NCBI GenBank assembly: GCA_903813345.2
Contig: CAIIXF020000005.1
Location: 40,463,394 to 40,527,393 of the forward strand
DNA length: 64,000 nt
Origin: Owenia fusiformis
Lineage: Eukaryota > Annelida > Polychaeta > Sabellida > Oweniidae
Reading direction: 5' to 3'
The position numbers and the translations under genes are program-made. This document shows, piece by piece, positions 53,792 to 64,000 of this stretch (position 1 is the stretch's first letter; every line of letters begins with the position of its first letter). The notes below the pieces were generated by a model, which ran no database searches, was not told where the DNA came from, and saw nothing but the letters and a program-made list of their open reading frames with translations.

Positions 53792-56700
53792 TTATTCACC
53801 ACTTTCACTTTTTTGTTCATCATTGTTCTGATCTATTGTGTTCTCTGTAGAGAGATCATCTGTTGTTACAGAACAAACCTCAATTTTATCAACAATTTCT
53901 AATTGGTCAGTGGTAATTGCATCAGTTAAAGGAATCTCATTAGCATCTGATTTATCTACAGTATCTGGATTAATCTCATTGGTGTTATCAGCATTGTCTT
54001 CATTTGTCTTTGCATTGTTAATGGTCTGAGTGTCTTTATGATCATTAATACCATTAGATGTGCTATCTTGTGTGCTATCACTATATACAGATAGGTTGTC
54101 ATTGTGAGTGCTACGATTATTATTGTTTGTGGTATTCTGTTTGCTTGGAGGTTCATTGACTGTAGTAGGGTCTCTACTCTGAGCAAGGTTAACACCTTCT
54201 TCAAACAAGGCATCCTCATAACGTTGTAATGTATCTGGGTCCAAATTTGTCGGCCTTTCACGGGTAGGAGGTCTATAGTCTACCCTGTATGTCTGACTGG
54301 TTGAGGTATCTCTAGGATCAGGTGTTATCTCAACAACCATCTCCTTACTATCAAAATTAAACCCTGAGGGACCCTCACTGGTGTGACTCATGCGTGATCT
54401 TACACCAGTGTGGGTTGTCTCAGTTTCTGATGCCATTTCCTCTGTAATGTAACTATAACTAGACACACCTGTTTGTGGACGTGACATTGTTTGGCTCTGA
54501 TAATCTGATTGGGACATCTCAGTGGCCTCTCTGGTAAGAAGGGCAGTCAGTTCTCTGTCAGCAGTAGGTGTGAATGTTCCCTCAGACATTATAGGTGACA
54601 TCAGACGACGGGTTGCAGTCGGAGCTCTTGAGGCTGTCCTAGGTTTCTCTGTGATTTCTACTTTAGGCTCCGGCTGAAAATAGAGTGATGATACGTATAT
54701 TGATTGAAAATAAAGTAACAATTTATAAACTACATGTATTGTTAATTGCTGTTTCCATATTAGCGTACAATTTATTCTAAGACAGAAATTATAAATTTTA
54801 AACAATGTGAAAAAGAAAGATGAAATAATGAAATCAGTTTTTGGATCTGATATGCAAAATGAATTTTCATGAGGAAAATGAATTATTTCAATAAATATGT
54901 CATACATATGTACATATAATCATGATAAACAATACTAACTAAAAAAGTTTATTGTGCCAGATCTGCATGAGTAAAATGTTGAGTGATGATTAGGTTTAAA
55001 TCTCTGCAATTAGACTCTCAACCATCCGTACAATCAATCAGGTCCACCACATTAATTAAGCATATAACCCAAACTGGAGGCATTCAGATTAAGAACCAAC
55101 CCATAAGAAAACCCCATATACTTTAGAAAAGTCGATTTACCTTTTTCTTGGCAATCATCCTCTGTATGTTTTCCTTCTGTTCCACATTTTCCTCATGTTC
55201 AATGATGTGAGCACAGATATTGTCACGTGTGCACAGTTTGCGCACCTCAGACTTCACCTGGGCTACCATATCCATGTCTTGTGTGGGGCTAATGCCAAGA
55301 GCCTCAAGGGCAAACTCTATTTCCCTATAAGGATATCACAATATTGAGTTTTAAAAAATCTTGATCATCATGATATTTTTTATACTGAATTGGTGAATTT
55401 AATGGTACTATTTATGGTACTAGAAATACAGTAGTATCTCATCAACAAAAATATGAGTTTTTCAAATATACAAAAGTATTTTTCAATTTTTATTCAGTAG
55501 TTGCAATAAGATTAGGCCTATCATACCTTTTCACCACTGCACTGGTTTCAACAAGGAATCTATTCTGCAGTATTTCAATGACTTCCCTATCATGGAAGCC
55601 AATCTTGACAAGTGAGTGACATGCTTCTGCACGTACCCCAGCCTCTTCTTCATATCTCAGAGCCCAAAGGATACACTTGCGGACCTCTTCTGATTTCACG
55701 TTTATTTTACCCAGAGCTGCAACATGAATGAAGTAAATGGTGATAATTCTGTTCTCACATTTGTTGCTCCAATCTGTATTTTACATTTTATAGGATTAAT
55801 AGTAATGCAGTATATATTTTATGATAATATTATGATTCAAACTACTTCCAACTAAAAACTTGAATATTAAAAGCCTTATGATTCATGAAATATAAACACT
55901 ATATATGTCTTTTTAAATGTAGTATAAATAAAATATTGTAATTTAATATAAAATGAAATTAAATAAATTGAATTGAAATGTTTTGGGTTCACTTTCATCC
56001 CCACAACAACTACAAAATACAAGAAACAAGAAATTACAAACAATAATAACACAAACCTTGTAGAGCTAAAGCTTTAACTTTCCATATGTTGTCATAGGTT
56101 GCTAAGAAGATGAGTTTGTTCTGTATCTTCTCATCCACAATGCGCAGATTGCCACAAGTGATGCATGTCTCTATACGAACTGACACATACTGGTCATTAA
56201 AGCAAGTCAGGAAAGTGGGTAGCAGTTTAGCAGTCATTAGACCTGCAATGTCAAGAGAAATAAATATGGCAATTACATTTAATTTTTATTCATGTATAAA
56301 TTTTTATACTATTCTTGGTTTTAGCCAAAAACAATAGTTTAATATTGTATTCTCCTAATCAAACTCATCATCATCCCTTAATATATGATTCTTTTAAAAC
56401 TGATCATATTTTCTGTTGTTTCCTTTCCTCATAATTATTTCTTCATCAATCATTAGAGCCCAGTGGGGCAAAAGATGTCCATGCAGGTAATTATCAGACA
56501 AATAGCTGGACTAAATACTATTCTAGTAATTGTCTGACAATTATTTACATGGACAACATTTGCCAATATTTTCTATTTATGAAGGGTATTTTCCTCACAT
56601 ATTTTGGATTATCATCTCACCTAAGTGTCCTATCTTGCTGACAGCATCCATTCTCTCTCTCTCATTACCACTAATGATACGTTCCTTAAGGTCATCATGT

Positions 56701-59700
56701 ACATCTTTCCCGTGTCCACATTTCCCAAGAGTCTGAGCCGCAACCTTCCTGACCTCACTATGCCAGTCATTCCACATCAGGTTGGCCAGCTTCTGAGCAA
56801 GATCCTGTCAAATATACCATTTAGGATAATCAAGATGGTCTCCCGAGGATTGTCTAATATGGTTTGTGGGAGTCTTTTTACTTTTTAAAATATTACTCCT
56901 GCTTTCTGATATAAATATGAATCAAACTGTATTATTAATTATCTGACTTTAAAACTTGAGGATTTGATGCTCTTTTAAAGGGATAGAGTGAGCAAGAGAT
57001 GCTTTCTGTATTCCATCATCTTTACAAAAAGGGGTCCTTTTCATAGCTTGTAAGTGAAAATAACAGTTTGATTAAATCTAAGGAGTACATGTAACCTAAC
57101 ACAAAAACCATCAATACTGCTAAAGCTCAAGGGAACCTGTCCCCCATTGGTGTTTCACTTTCATTTTCTGCAAGACAAAGTATTCTCACCTTGTTAATCT
57201 GTCCATGCAGCTTTGGTAGTAATTTACATGCAATTATCTTGTGTCTCCAACTACTACTGTTAAGTTGCTCTGAGATCATGGAGTGAACCAAAGTCTACAA
57301 TTAGAAAGAATCTTAACATCAATTTACAAGGCATATTCCTAAGCTTATAATAAGAATCAGTGGTGAATGAAAAAATGATTTTGCAATAGAAGACATCGTC
57401 ATCATCATGTGTGTTTTTTCTCCTAAATGTAAAGAACATCAAAATAACCTACCGAATTATTACTTAGTTTTGCAAGTAGATGTGCTGCCTGTTCATGTCT
57501 TATAGCATCCTCAGAGTTCATGATTTGGGCAACTAGCTCCCCTACAACTTCAGAGTCACATACTCCATAGTAAGCGAGACACTGTGCTGCTGCCCATCTA
57601 TCTACTGATGTATCTTCTCTTAATGCTACTCTTAGGATCTCTTCAGCCTGATATAATACAAAAAAATTAGTACCATGGGTACTGGGCTCACATGGTAACA
57701 GAAAAAAACGGATATAATTTTTTGCTGATTTTTATTTCATACAACTACTCTTTACAGTGACATGGCTTTTTGCAATGCAAGACACCTGAAATTATTTGTA
57801 AAGCTAGGAAATGGGCCAAAATTGAATTTCGTGAGACAAAAATGGTGACCATTTTGAAATCAGGCAAGCTTTTGAACCAGGAGTCATAGGGGAGTTTTTT
57901 GTATTGATGTTGAACAAAAATAACTTGAAACTGGAATCCTATCGACAGAGGTTTTAAGCAAATGGTCCAAAAGAGGATTTCGCGAGACAGATGGACAAAT
58001 CAATGTTAATATTTTGTCGATTTTTTGTAACAAAATTTTTCATACAACTACCTTTTACAGTGACATGGCTTTTTATAATGCAGGACAGCTGAAATTATTT
58101 GTAAAGCTAGGAACTTGGCAAAAAGTGAATTTCGCGAAACAAGAATGGCAACCATTTTGAAAATAGGCGAGCTTTTGAACCAAGAGTCATAGGAGAGTTT
58201 TTTGTATTGATGTTGAACAAAATTAACTTAAAATGGGAATCCTATCGACAGAGGGTTTAAGGTAAATGGTCCAAAAGTGGATTTTGCGAGACAGATGGAC
58301 AAATCAATGTTAACTAAAATGGCTGAAAATAAATAAATGGATATAATTTTTCGCTGATTTTTCGTAACAAAATTATTTCATACATCTACTCTTTACATTG
58401 ACATGGATTTTTACAATGTAGGACACTTGAAATTATTTGCAAAGCTAGGAAATGGGTCAAAAGTGAATTTCGCGAGACAAAAATTCCAGCCATTTTGAAA
58501 ATAGGCGAGCTTTTGAACCAGGAGTCATAGGGGAGTTTTCTGAATTGATGTTGAACAGAAATAACTTAAAACAGGAATCCTATCGACAGAGGTTTTAAAA
58601 CGTGCCACAGAAAGTGGATTTCGCGAGTCAGATAGACAAATCAATGTTAACTAGAATGGCTGAAAATAAAAAAATGGATACAATTTTTCACTGATTTTTT
58701 GTAACAAAATAATTTCATATATCTACCCTTTACATTGACATGGATTTTTACAATGTAGGACACCTGAAATTATTTGTAAAGCTAGGAAATGGGTCAAAAG
58801 TGAATTTCGCGAGACAAAAGTGATGGCCATTTTGAAAATAGCCAAGCTTTTGAACCAATAGTCATAGGAGAGTTTTTTGTATTGATGTTGAACAAAAATA
58901 ACTTAAAATGGGAATCCTATCGACAGAGGGTTTAAGGTAAATGGTCCAAAAGTGAATTTTGCGAGACAGATGGACAAATCAATGTTAACTAAAATGGCTG
59001 AAAATAAATAAATGGGTATAATTTTTCGCTGATTTTTCGTAACAAAATTATTTCATACATCTACTCTTTACTTTGCAATGGATTTCTACAATGTAGGACA
59101 CTTGAAATTATTTGTAAAGCTAGGAAATGGGTCAAAAGTGAATTTCGCGAGACAAAAATGGCGGCCATTTTGAAAATAGGCGAGCTTTTGAACCAGGAGT
59201 CATAGGGGAGTTTTCTGAATTCATGTTGAACAGAAATAACTTAAAACAGGAATCCTATCGACAGAGGTTTTAAAACGTGCCACTGTTATTGACAGAAAGT
59301 AGATTTCGCGAGTCAGATAGACAAATCAATGTTAACTAAAATGGCTGAAAATAAAAAAATGGATACAATTTTTCGCTGATTTTTTGTAACAAAATTATTT
59401 CATATATCTAATCTTTACATTGACATGGATTTTTACAATGTAGGATACCTGAAATTATTTGTAAAGCTAGGAAATGGGCCAAAAGTGAATTTCGCGAGAC
59501 AAAAGTGACAGCCATTTTGAAAATAGGCGAGCTTTTGAACCAGGAGTCATAGGGGGGTTTTCTGTATTTTTTGTAACAAAATTATTTCATATATCTAATC
59601 TTTACATTGACATGGATTTTTACAATGTAGGATACCTGAAATTATTTGTAAAGCTAGGAAATGGGCCAAAAGTGAATTTCGCGAGACAAAAGTGACAGCC

Positions 59701-62700
59701 ATTTTGAAAATAGGCGAGCTTTTGAACCAGGAGTCATAGGGGGGTTTTATGTATTGATGTTGAACAGAAATAACTTAAAACAGGAATCCTATCGACAGAG
59801 GTTAGCTAGGAAATGGGCTAAAAGTGAATTTCACGAGACAAAAGTGACAGCCATTTTGAAAATAGGCGAGCTTTTGAACCAGGAGTCATAGGGGGGTTTT
59901 CTATATTGATGTTGAACAGAAATAACTTAAAACAGGAATCCTATCGACAGAGGTTTTAAAACGTGCCACTATTGTTGACGGACAGACGCACGGACAGACG
60001 GACGGACAGACAGACGGACAAGTGAGTGATTGCAAAAGCTCACCATGTGAGCTAAAAACAACAAATCAATGCAAAAATGTATCCAATAAACAGAAAAGCC
60101 AGACACTTGAAAGGTATATATCTTCTCTTTAGACCACTCTAAGTATCTCCCCAGCTTAGCATAACACATATAATATAGAATTATCAAATTTCAAAAGACT
60201 TCAGAGGTTAAGTCATTATGACATACCATGAAATCCCAATTTTTCTCAGTCATTGGATGTTTTTAGTGAAACAGAAGGATGTGGTGATCATATCAGAATG
60301 AGTTTAACTGACAAAGTTGCACATTTTTTATATTCTTCCTTCAAAAAGAAATAGCTACTAATTTCCCACATTTTCATATCATGATCATAGGTGTGGACTT
60401 CCAATATACAAGATATGAACAAATTGCAATTTATCACAGTGACACACTCAGTATACTGAACACTTTCAAATGAAGAACTGCAGTTAATTTCCATTCAAAT
60501 AAACAGTACTGAACTCCTTATCAAACAGCATGTATTTACTCGCGAACATACAGTATATTCTAACATTCATATAGTCCTCACCTCTGGTGTTGGTTTTTCC
60601 AAGGTGTACAAACAGATAGCAGCTGCTCTCTTTACTTGCTCTACCTCATCTTCTAGCAGGCATTCCAGGCACAGAAAGATCTCCTCTGGTAGGAGGCTGA
60701 TCTGGCTGATTTGTCTTTGAGAAGGGTTCAGCTCTATACCTGTTATACACATAATGTGAAATATTTGATTTTGAGAAGGGTTCAGCACTATACCTGTTAT
60801 ACACATAATGTGAAATATTTGTCTTTGAGAAGGGTTCAGCACTATACCTGTTATACACATAATGTGAAATATTTGTCTTTGAGAAGGGTTCAGCACTATA
60901 CCTGTTATACACATAATGTGAAATATTTGTCTTTGAGAAGGGTTCAGCACTATACCTGTTATACACATAATGTGAAATATTTGTCTTTGAGAAGGGTTCA
61001 GCTCTATACCTGTTATACACATAATGTGAAATATTTGTCTTTGAGAAGGGTTCAGCTCTATACCTGTTATACACATAATGTGAAATATTTGATTTTGAGA
61101 AGGGTTCAGCACTATACCTGTTATACACATAATGTGAAATATTTGTCTTTGAGAAGGGTTCAGCACTATACCTGTTATACACATAATGTGAAATATTTGT
61201 CTTTGAGAAGGGTTCAGCACTATACCTGTTATACACATAATGTGAAATATTTGTCTTTGAGAAGGGTTCAGCTCTATACCTGTTATACACATAATGTGAA
61301 ATATTTGTCTTTGAGAAGGGTTCAGCTCTATACCTGTTATACACATAATGTGAAATATTTGATTTTGAGAAGGGTTCAGCACTATACCTGTTATACACAT
61401 AATGTGAAATATTTGTCTTTGAGAAGGGTTCAGCACTATACCTGTTATACACATAATGTGAAATATTTGTCTTTGAGAAGGGTTCAGCACTATACCTGTT
61501 ATACACATAATGTGAAATATTTGTCTTTGAGAAGGGTTCAGCACTATACCTGTTATACACATAATGTGAAATATTTGTCTTTGAGAAGGGTTCAGCACTA
61601 TACCTGTTATACACATAATGTGAAATATTTGTCTTTGAGAAGGGTTCAGCTCTATACCTGTTATACACATAATGTGAAATATTTGATTTTGAGAAGGGTT
61701 CAGCACTATACCTGTTATACACATAATGTGAAATATTTGTCTTTGAGAAGGGTTCAGCACTATACCTGTTATACACATAATGTGAAATATTTGTCTTTGA
61801 GAAGGGTTCAGCACTATACCTGTTATACACATAATGTGAAATATTTGTCTTTGAGAAGGGTTCAGCACTATACCTGTTATACACATAATGTGAAATATTT
61901 GTCTTTGAGAAGGGTTCAGCACTATACCTGTTATACACATAATGTGAAATATTTGTGACATGAATACAAGGGGCGATCCATATATTCTGATAAAAATGCT
62001 CTCATTTTGTGATTTTTTCACATATCCCTCTCATTTTTTCAGAAAATGTAGATTATGTAATTACACATACAACGCTAAAATATTATAGCTATATCTTAAA
62101 TTATCAATGAGATAAGGTTGCCATGGTAACCTGTATTAAGGTTAGGCAGGTCAATTAAATTATAACATATAAATATCATAATAACTTGTTATTTTGATTA
62201 TTTTAAAGCATGCTGAAATCATGCATTTTTTCTAAAAAAGTTTGGTATTGTTACTCGTTGTTTGTTGCTAAACAAATGTTTATATGTGCTCACTATAACA
62301 TCACAACAAATCACAATAGCATTGTAGGACAGAATGGGCCAATTGACATTACATGTTATGAGACACCAAAAATTGTCAGATGAGGTTAATGTGGCTGAGG
62401 CAGAGTATGACATTAACGGATACATTAGGGAATACTAGAAGATTTTCTTTTCTTTCAAGAATAAGTAAGAGGACACTGTCAGAGACATACATGGACTCAT
62501 TAAGTGCATGGACAAGATGTTATATCTGCATAAAGAATCTATAGGTAGTATTGTAAAGAGGAAGGCATGGTCACTGTTAAAGATCATCCACAATCTGGTT
62601 GCAAGAAGAGCTTGGGGACAGAGAATAACACTACGATAAATTGAGATGTTACTCATGAAAAGATAGCTATCCAACTGTATAAATTATCAAACAAGGGCAA

Positions 62701-63798
62701 CAGGGGTATGGAACAGATCAATGAATAGTTGGCAATGACTGAAAGATGCGTTTGATCTGCTTAAAATAGGTACCGAGGAATGATTAAATTAACATATTTA
62801 TCTATTTTAGACGTTATAATTTAACTGACCTGCCTACCCTAAATACAGGTTACCATGGCAACCTTATTCACAGATACTAGTTTTCTGCATGAAAAAAAAT
62901 TCTGCAAAAAATTCTGCAAGAAAAAAAGCAAATTCTGCAAGGAGAAAATTGAAATTCTGCACATATTTTCAAAAAAAGTCCAAATTCTGCAATCTTTTAA
63001 AACGATGAAAAACGGAAACGGAAGTCAGCTACTTTCTAGGTAAGAACTGCGCGTCATTAGCGAACTCGCTTTAGCGAATTTAAACGTGATAGAATGTTGA
63101 ATTTCACGGTGAAATCGTACTTGTACTCAATAATGATTGATTGTTGTACATAAACAGACACTCTTCAAATACCCCGCAAAGGTAGGAGATCGTAAAATAT
63201 CTAATTTCTGGAAATTCTGGTAATTCCGCGGGATTTTCATGAAAATCAGGTATTCTGCAAAAAATTGAAGTTTTGTCAAATTCCGTCCACGCCGCGGAAT
63301 TACGGAATACTAGTATCTATGCTTATTTCAAAATTAATTTAAGATATAGCTAAAATATTTTAGCATCGTATGTGTAATTACATAATCTACATGTTCTGAA
63401 AAAATGAAAGGGATATGTGAAAAAATCACAAAATGAGAACATTTTTATCAGAATATATGGATCGCCCCTTGTATATATTATGTTAACATTAAAATCCAAA
63501 TGTTTATTATCAAAACTTGAATGTTCAAACCCCAATGAAACATTTCATTCATACTTTCTATCATTTCAAATAAGAGGAATCGAACAATCAACAAACAACA
63601 AGATTAATAAAACAACCCATTAAAGATCAAGAAACCTACCTAGCTCTCTAGGGGGTCTATAATCAGCTGCCCTGGAGCATGTTGCGATTGCCTTGAGCCG
63701 TATATGTGGGTGTATGTCAGCCATGTCATGGATGAGATCATTTGCTTTACTGTCAGCATAACGGGAATTCAGGTGCCACTTGCTCTGCCAGTCTTCAA
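53792..63798 (-). CDS. HEAT-repeat protein (possibly HEATR4), 3' part, nine exons; 5' end outside the window
   Basis: Exons in coding order: 63798-63640, 60739-60582, 57647-57453, 57294-57190, 56804-56621, 56242-56057, 55716-55527, 55324-55141, 54673-53792. All are GT-AG and in phase; they give 746 complete codons before the stop. The first seven exons encode paired amphipathic helices typical of HEAT/Armadillo repeats, for example EDEVEQVKRAAAICLYTL, SVDRWAAAQCLAYYG and EVRKVAAQTLGKCG. Exon 8 has a basic KVKSEVRKL-like helix and ends MIAKKK. The last exon encodes 293 residues that are Ser/Thr/Asn/Asp-rich and disordered, ending QKSESGE. HEAT proteins of this kind act as scaffolds. The HEATR4 suggestion rests on general resemblance and is unproven. 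The phase at the first exon needs one more base from upstream. Confidence 0.85.
57666..60055 (-). mobile_element. Helitron2-like element, family H5, with 340-bp array
   Basis: On the minus strand it starts AGCTCACATGGTGAGCT (a hairpin), then a (GTCC/GTCT)n microsatellite. The interior has about six units of 335-340 bp plus two shortened ones, each with gtgaatttcgcgagacaaaa, a gccattttgaaaa phrase and aatcctatcgacagagg. At the 3' side is the partner ACCATGTGAGC and the hairpin AGTACCCATGGTACT. It lies in an intron of the HEAT gene, in sense with it. Confidence 0.75.
60582..60739 (-). CDS. HEAT gene exon whose acceptor lies in a 54-bp tandem array
   Basis: The exon starts after ...ATAACAG with GTATAGAGCTG and reads GIELNPSQRQISQISLLPEE and onward, ending at a GTGAGG donor. 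The phase matches the previous exon (63640). The sequence around its start, about 20 bases of intron plus 30 of exon, is the last unit of the array at 60712-61955, so identical acceptors exist upstream every 54 bases. Use of an upstream acceptor would add n x 18 residues in frame, since each unit is open. Confidence 0.8.
60712..61955 (-). repeat. 54-bp tandem array, about 23 copies, duplicating a splice acceptor
   Basis: The unit (minus strand) holds TTATGTGTATAACAG then GTATAGTGCTGAACCC and TTCTCAAAGACAAATA. Units differ mainly at two sites: GTATAGAGC versus GTATAGTGC, and AAAGACAAA versus AAAATCAAA. These variants recur in a regular order, which indicates duplication of multi-unit blocks. 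Because 54 is divisible by three and no stop arises, open frames run through the array in three frames on two strands; only the minus-strand frame linked to the HEAT exon is meaningful. Confidence 0.97.
61967..63471. mobile_element. TA-flanked foldback transposon with an interrupted right arm
   Basis: The ends CAAGGGGCGATCCATATATT and its complement are flanked by TA (61965-61966, 63472-63473). The inverted arms run for about 190 bases: 61967-62160 matches 63310-63471 and 62805-62870. The right arm is split by about 440 bases (62870-63310) that are rich in attctgca phrases. TA duplication and long arms suggest a Tc1/mariner-type non-autonomous element. It lies immediately beside the 54-bp array in the HEAT gene intron. 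Confidence 0.75.
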
Positions 63799-63835
63799 CT
63801 AGAAACATACAGTAGAACCATGATGACAATGTCAT

Positions 63836-64000
63836 ATATTTTGAGACATGAATAGGGTAGGCCCAGAAAAGATTTTTAGGGCCCTAAAAACTTTATGGAC
63901 CCAAAAATATGTAGGGCCTCATAAAATGGGCTTTTTTGGACCTTTTTAGGCCATATTATCAAAAATTGGGATTAAGATTTCCAAAATTTGGGCCCAATTT
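63836..64000. other. Intron of the HEAT gene at the window edge
   Basis: AT-rich sequence with repeated phrases such as tagggcc and ttttaggcc, probably the edge of another repeat. No exon was seen. Confidence 0.4.

Noticed and set aside
60711-61958. Plus-strand open frame of 415 residues with an 18-residue repeat
   Set aside because: It is the reverse reading of the 54-bp array. A period divisible by three with no stop opens several frames by chance; only the minus-strand frame joins a real exon.
62435-62674. Tc1-type transposase fragment inside the TA-flanked foldback element
   Set aside because: Neither strand shows DDE/D motifs or a helix-turn-helix; the frames are broken.

Overview
The window is nuclear DNA of a marine invertebrate animal, probably a deuterostome or lophotrochozoan; I cannot name the species. 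The evidence is spliced genes with GT-AG introns, AT-rich introns full of transposons, a CR1/Jockey-type LINE with a 2A-like motif, and many Helitron-like elements. There is no prokaryotic, organellar or viral gene set.

Three protein-coding genes can be assembled exon by exon. (1) Minus strand, 15906 down to 5762: a complete 793-residue F-box/WD40 protein in eleven exons, with a long novel N-terminus, an F-box and seven WD40 repeats; it looks like an SCF ubiquitin-ligase substrate receptor. (2) Plus strand, 30830 to 48466: a complete 445-residue type I receptor in ten coding exons. It has a signal peptide, one TNF-receptor-type cysteine-rich module, two CCP/sushi domains, a transmembrane helix, a basic juxtamembrane stretch and a death-domain-like C-terminus. 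This domain combination is the most interesting gene here. (3) Minus strand, 63798 down to 53792: the 3' half of a HEAT-repeat protein (possibly HEATR4) with a disordered acidic tail; its 5' end lies beyond the window. Genes 2 and 3 converge. One acceptor site of gene 3 sits inside a 23-copy, 54-bp tandem array in which every copy repeats the acceptor and keeps the reading frame.

Most of the rest is mobile DNA. 1-5400: AT-rich DNA with a small foldback element and a nested pair of DNA transposons, the outer one with a 9-bp target duplication. 5762-15906: gene 1, whose introns hold pogo/Tigger, mariner-like and foldback elements. 16.8-19 kb: low-complexity and foldback DNA. 19.8-23.6 kb: a nearly full-length LINE with one break, followed by an older LINE relic on the opposite strand. 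26-30.6 kb: tandem duplications, G-rich arrays and the first of several Helitron-like elements. 30.8-48.5 kb: gene 2 with repeat-filled introns. 48.5-53.7 kb: intergenic repeats. 53.8-64 kb: gene 3.

The Helitron-like elements form a coherent set. Each has a 5' hairpin near its start, an inverted copy of the 5' end placed about 30-40 nt inside the 3' end, a CTRG or CTTG 3' terminus before T, and an internal tandem array rich in ATGGCSGC-type motifs. Within genes they all lie in the sense direction. These properties resemble the Helitron2/Helentron group and its non-autonomous, array-carrying relatives, but several families here appear unnamed.
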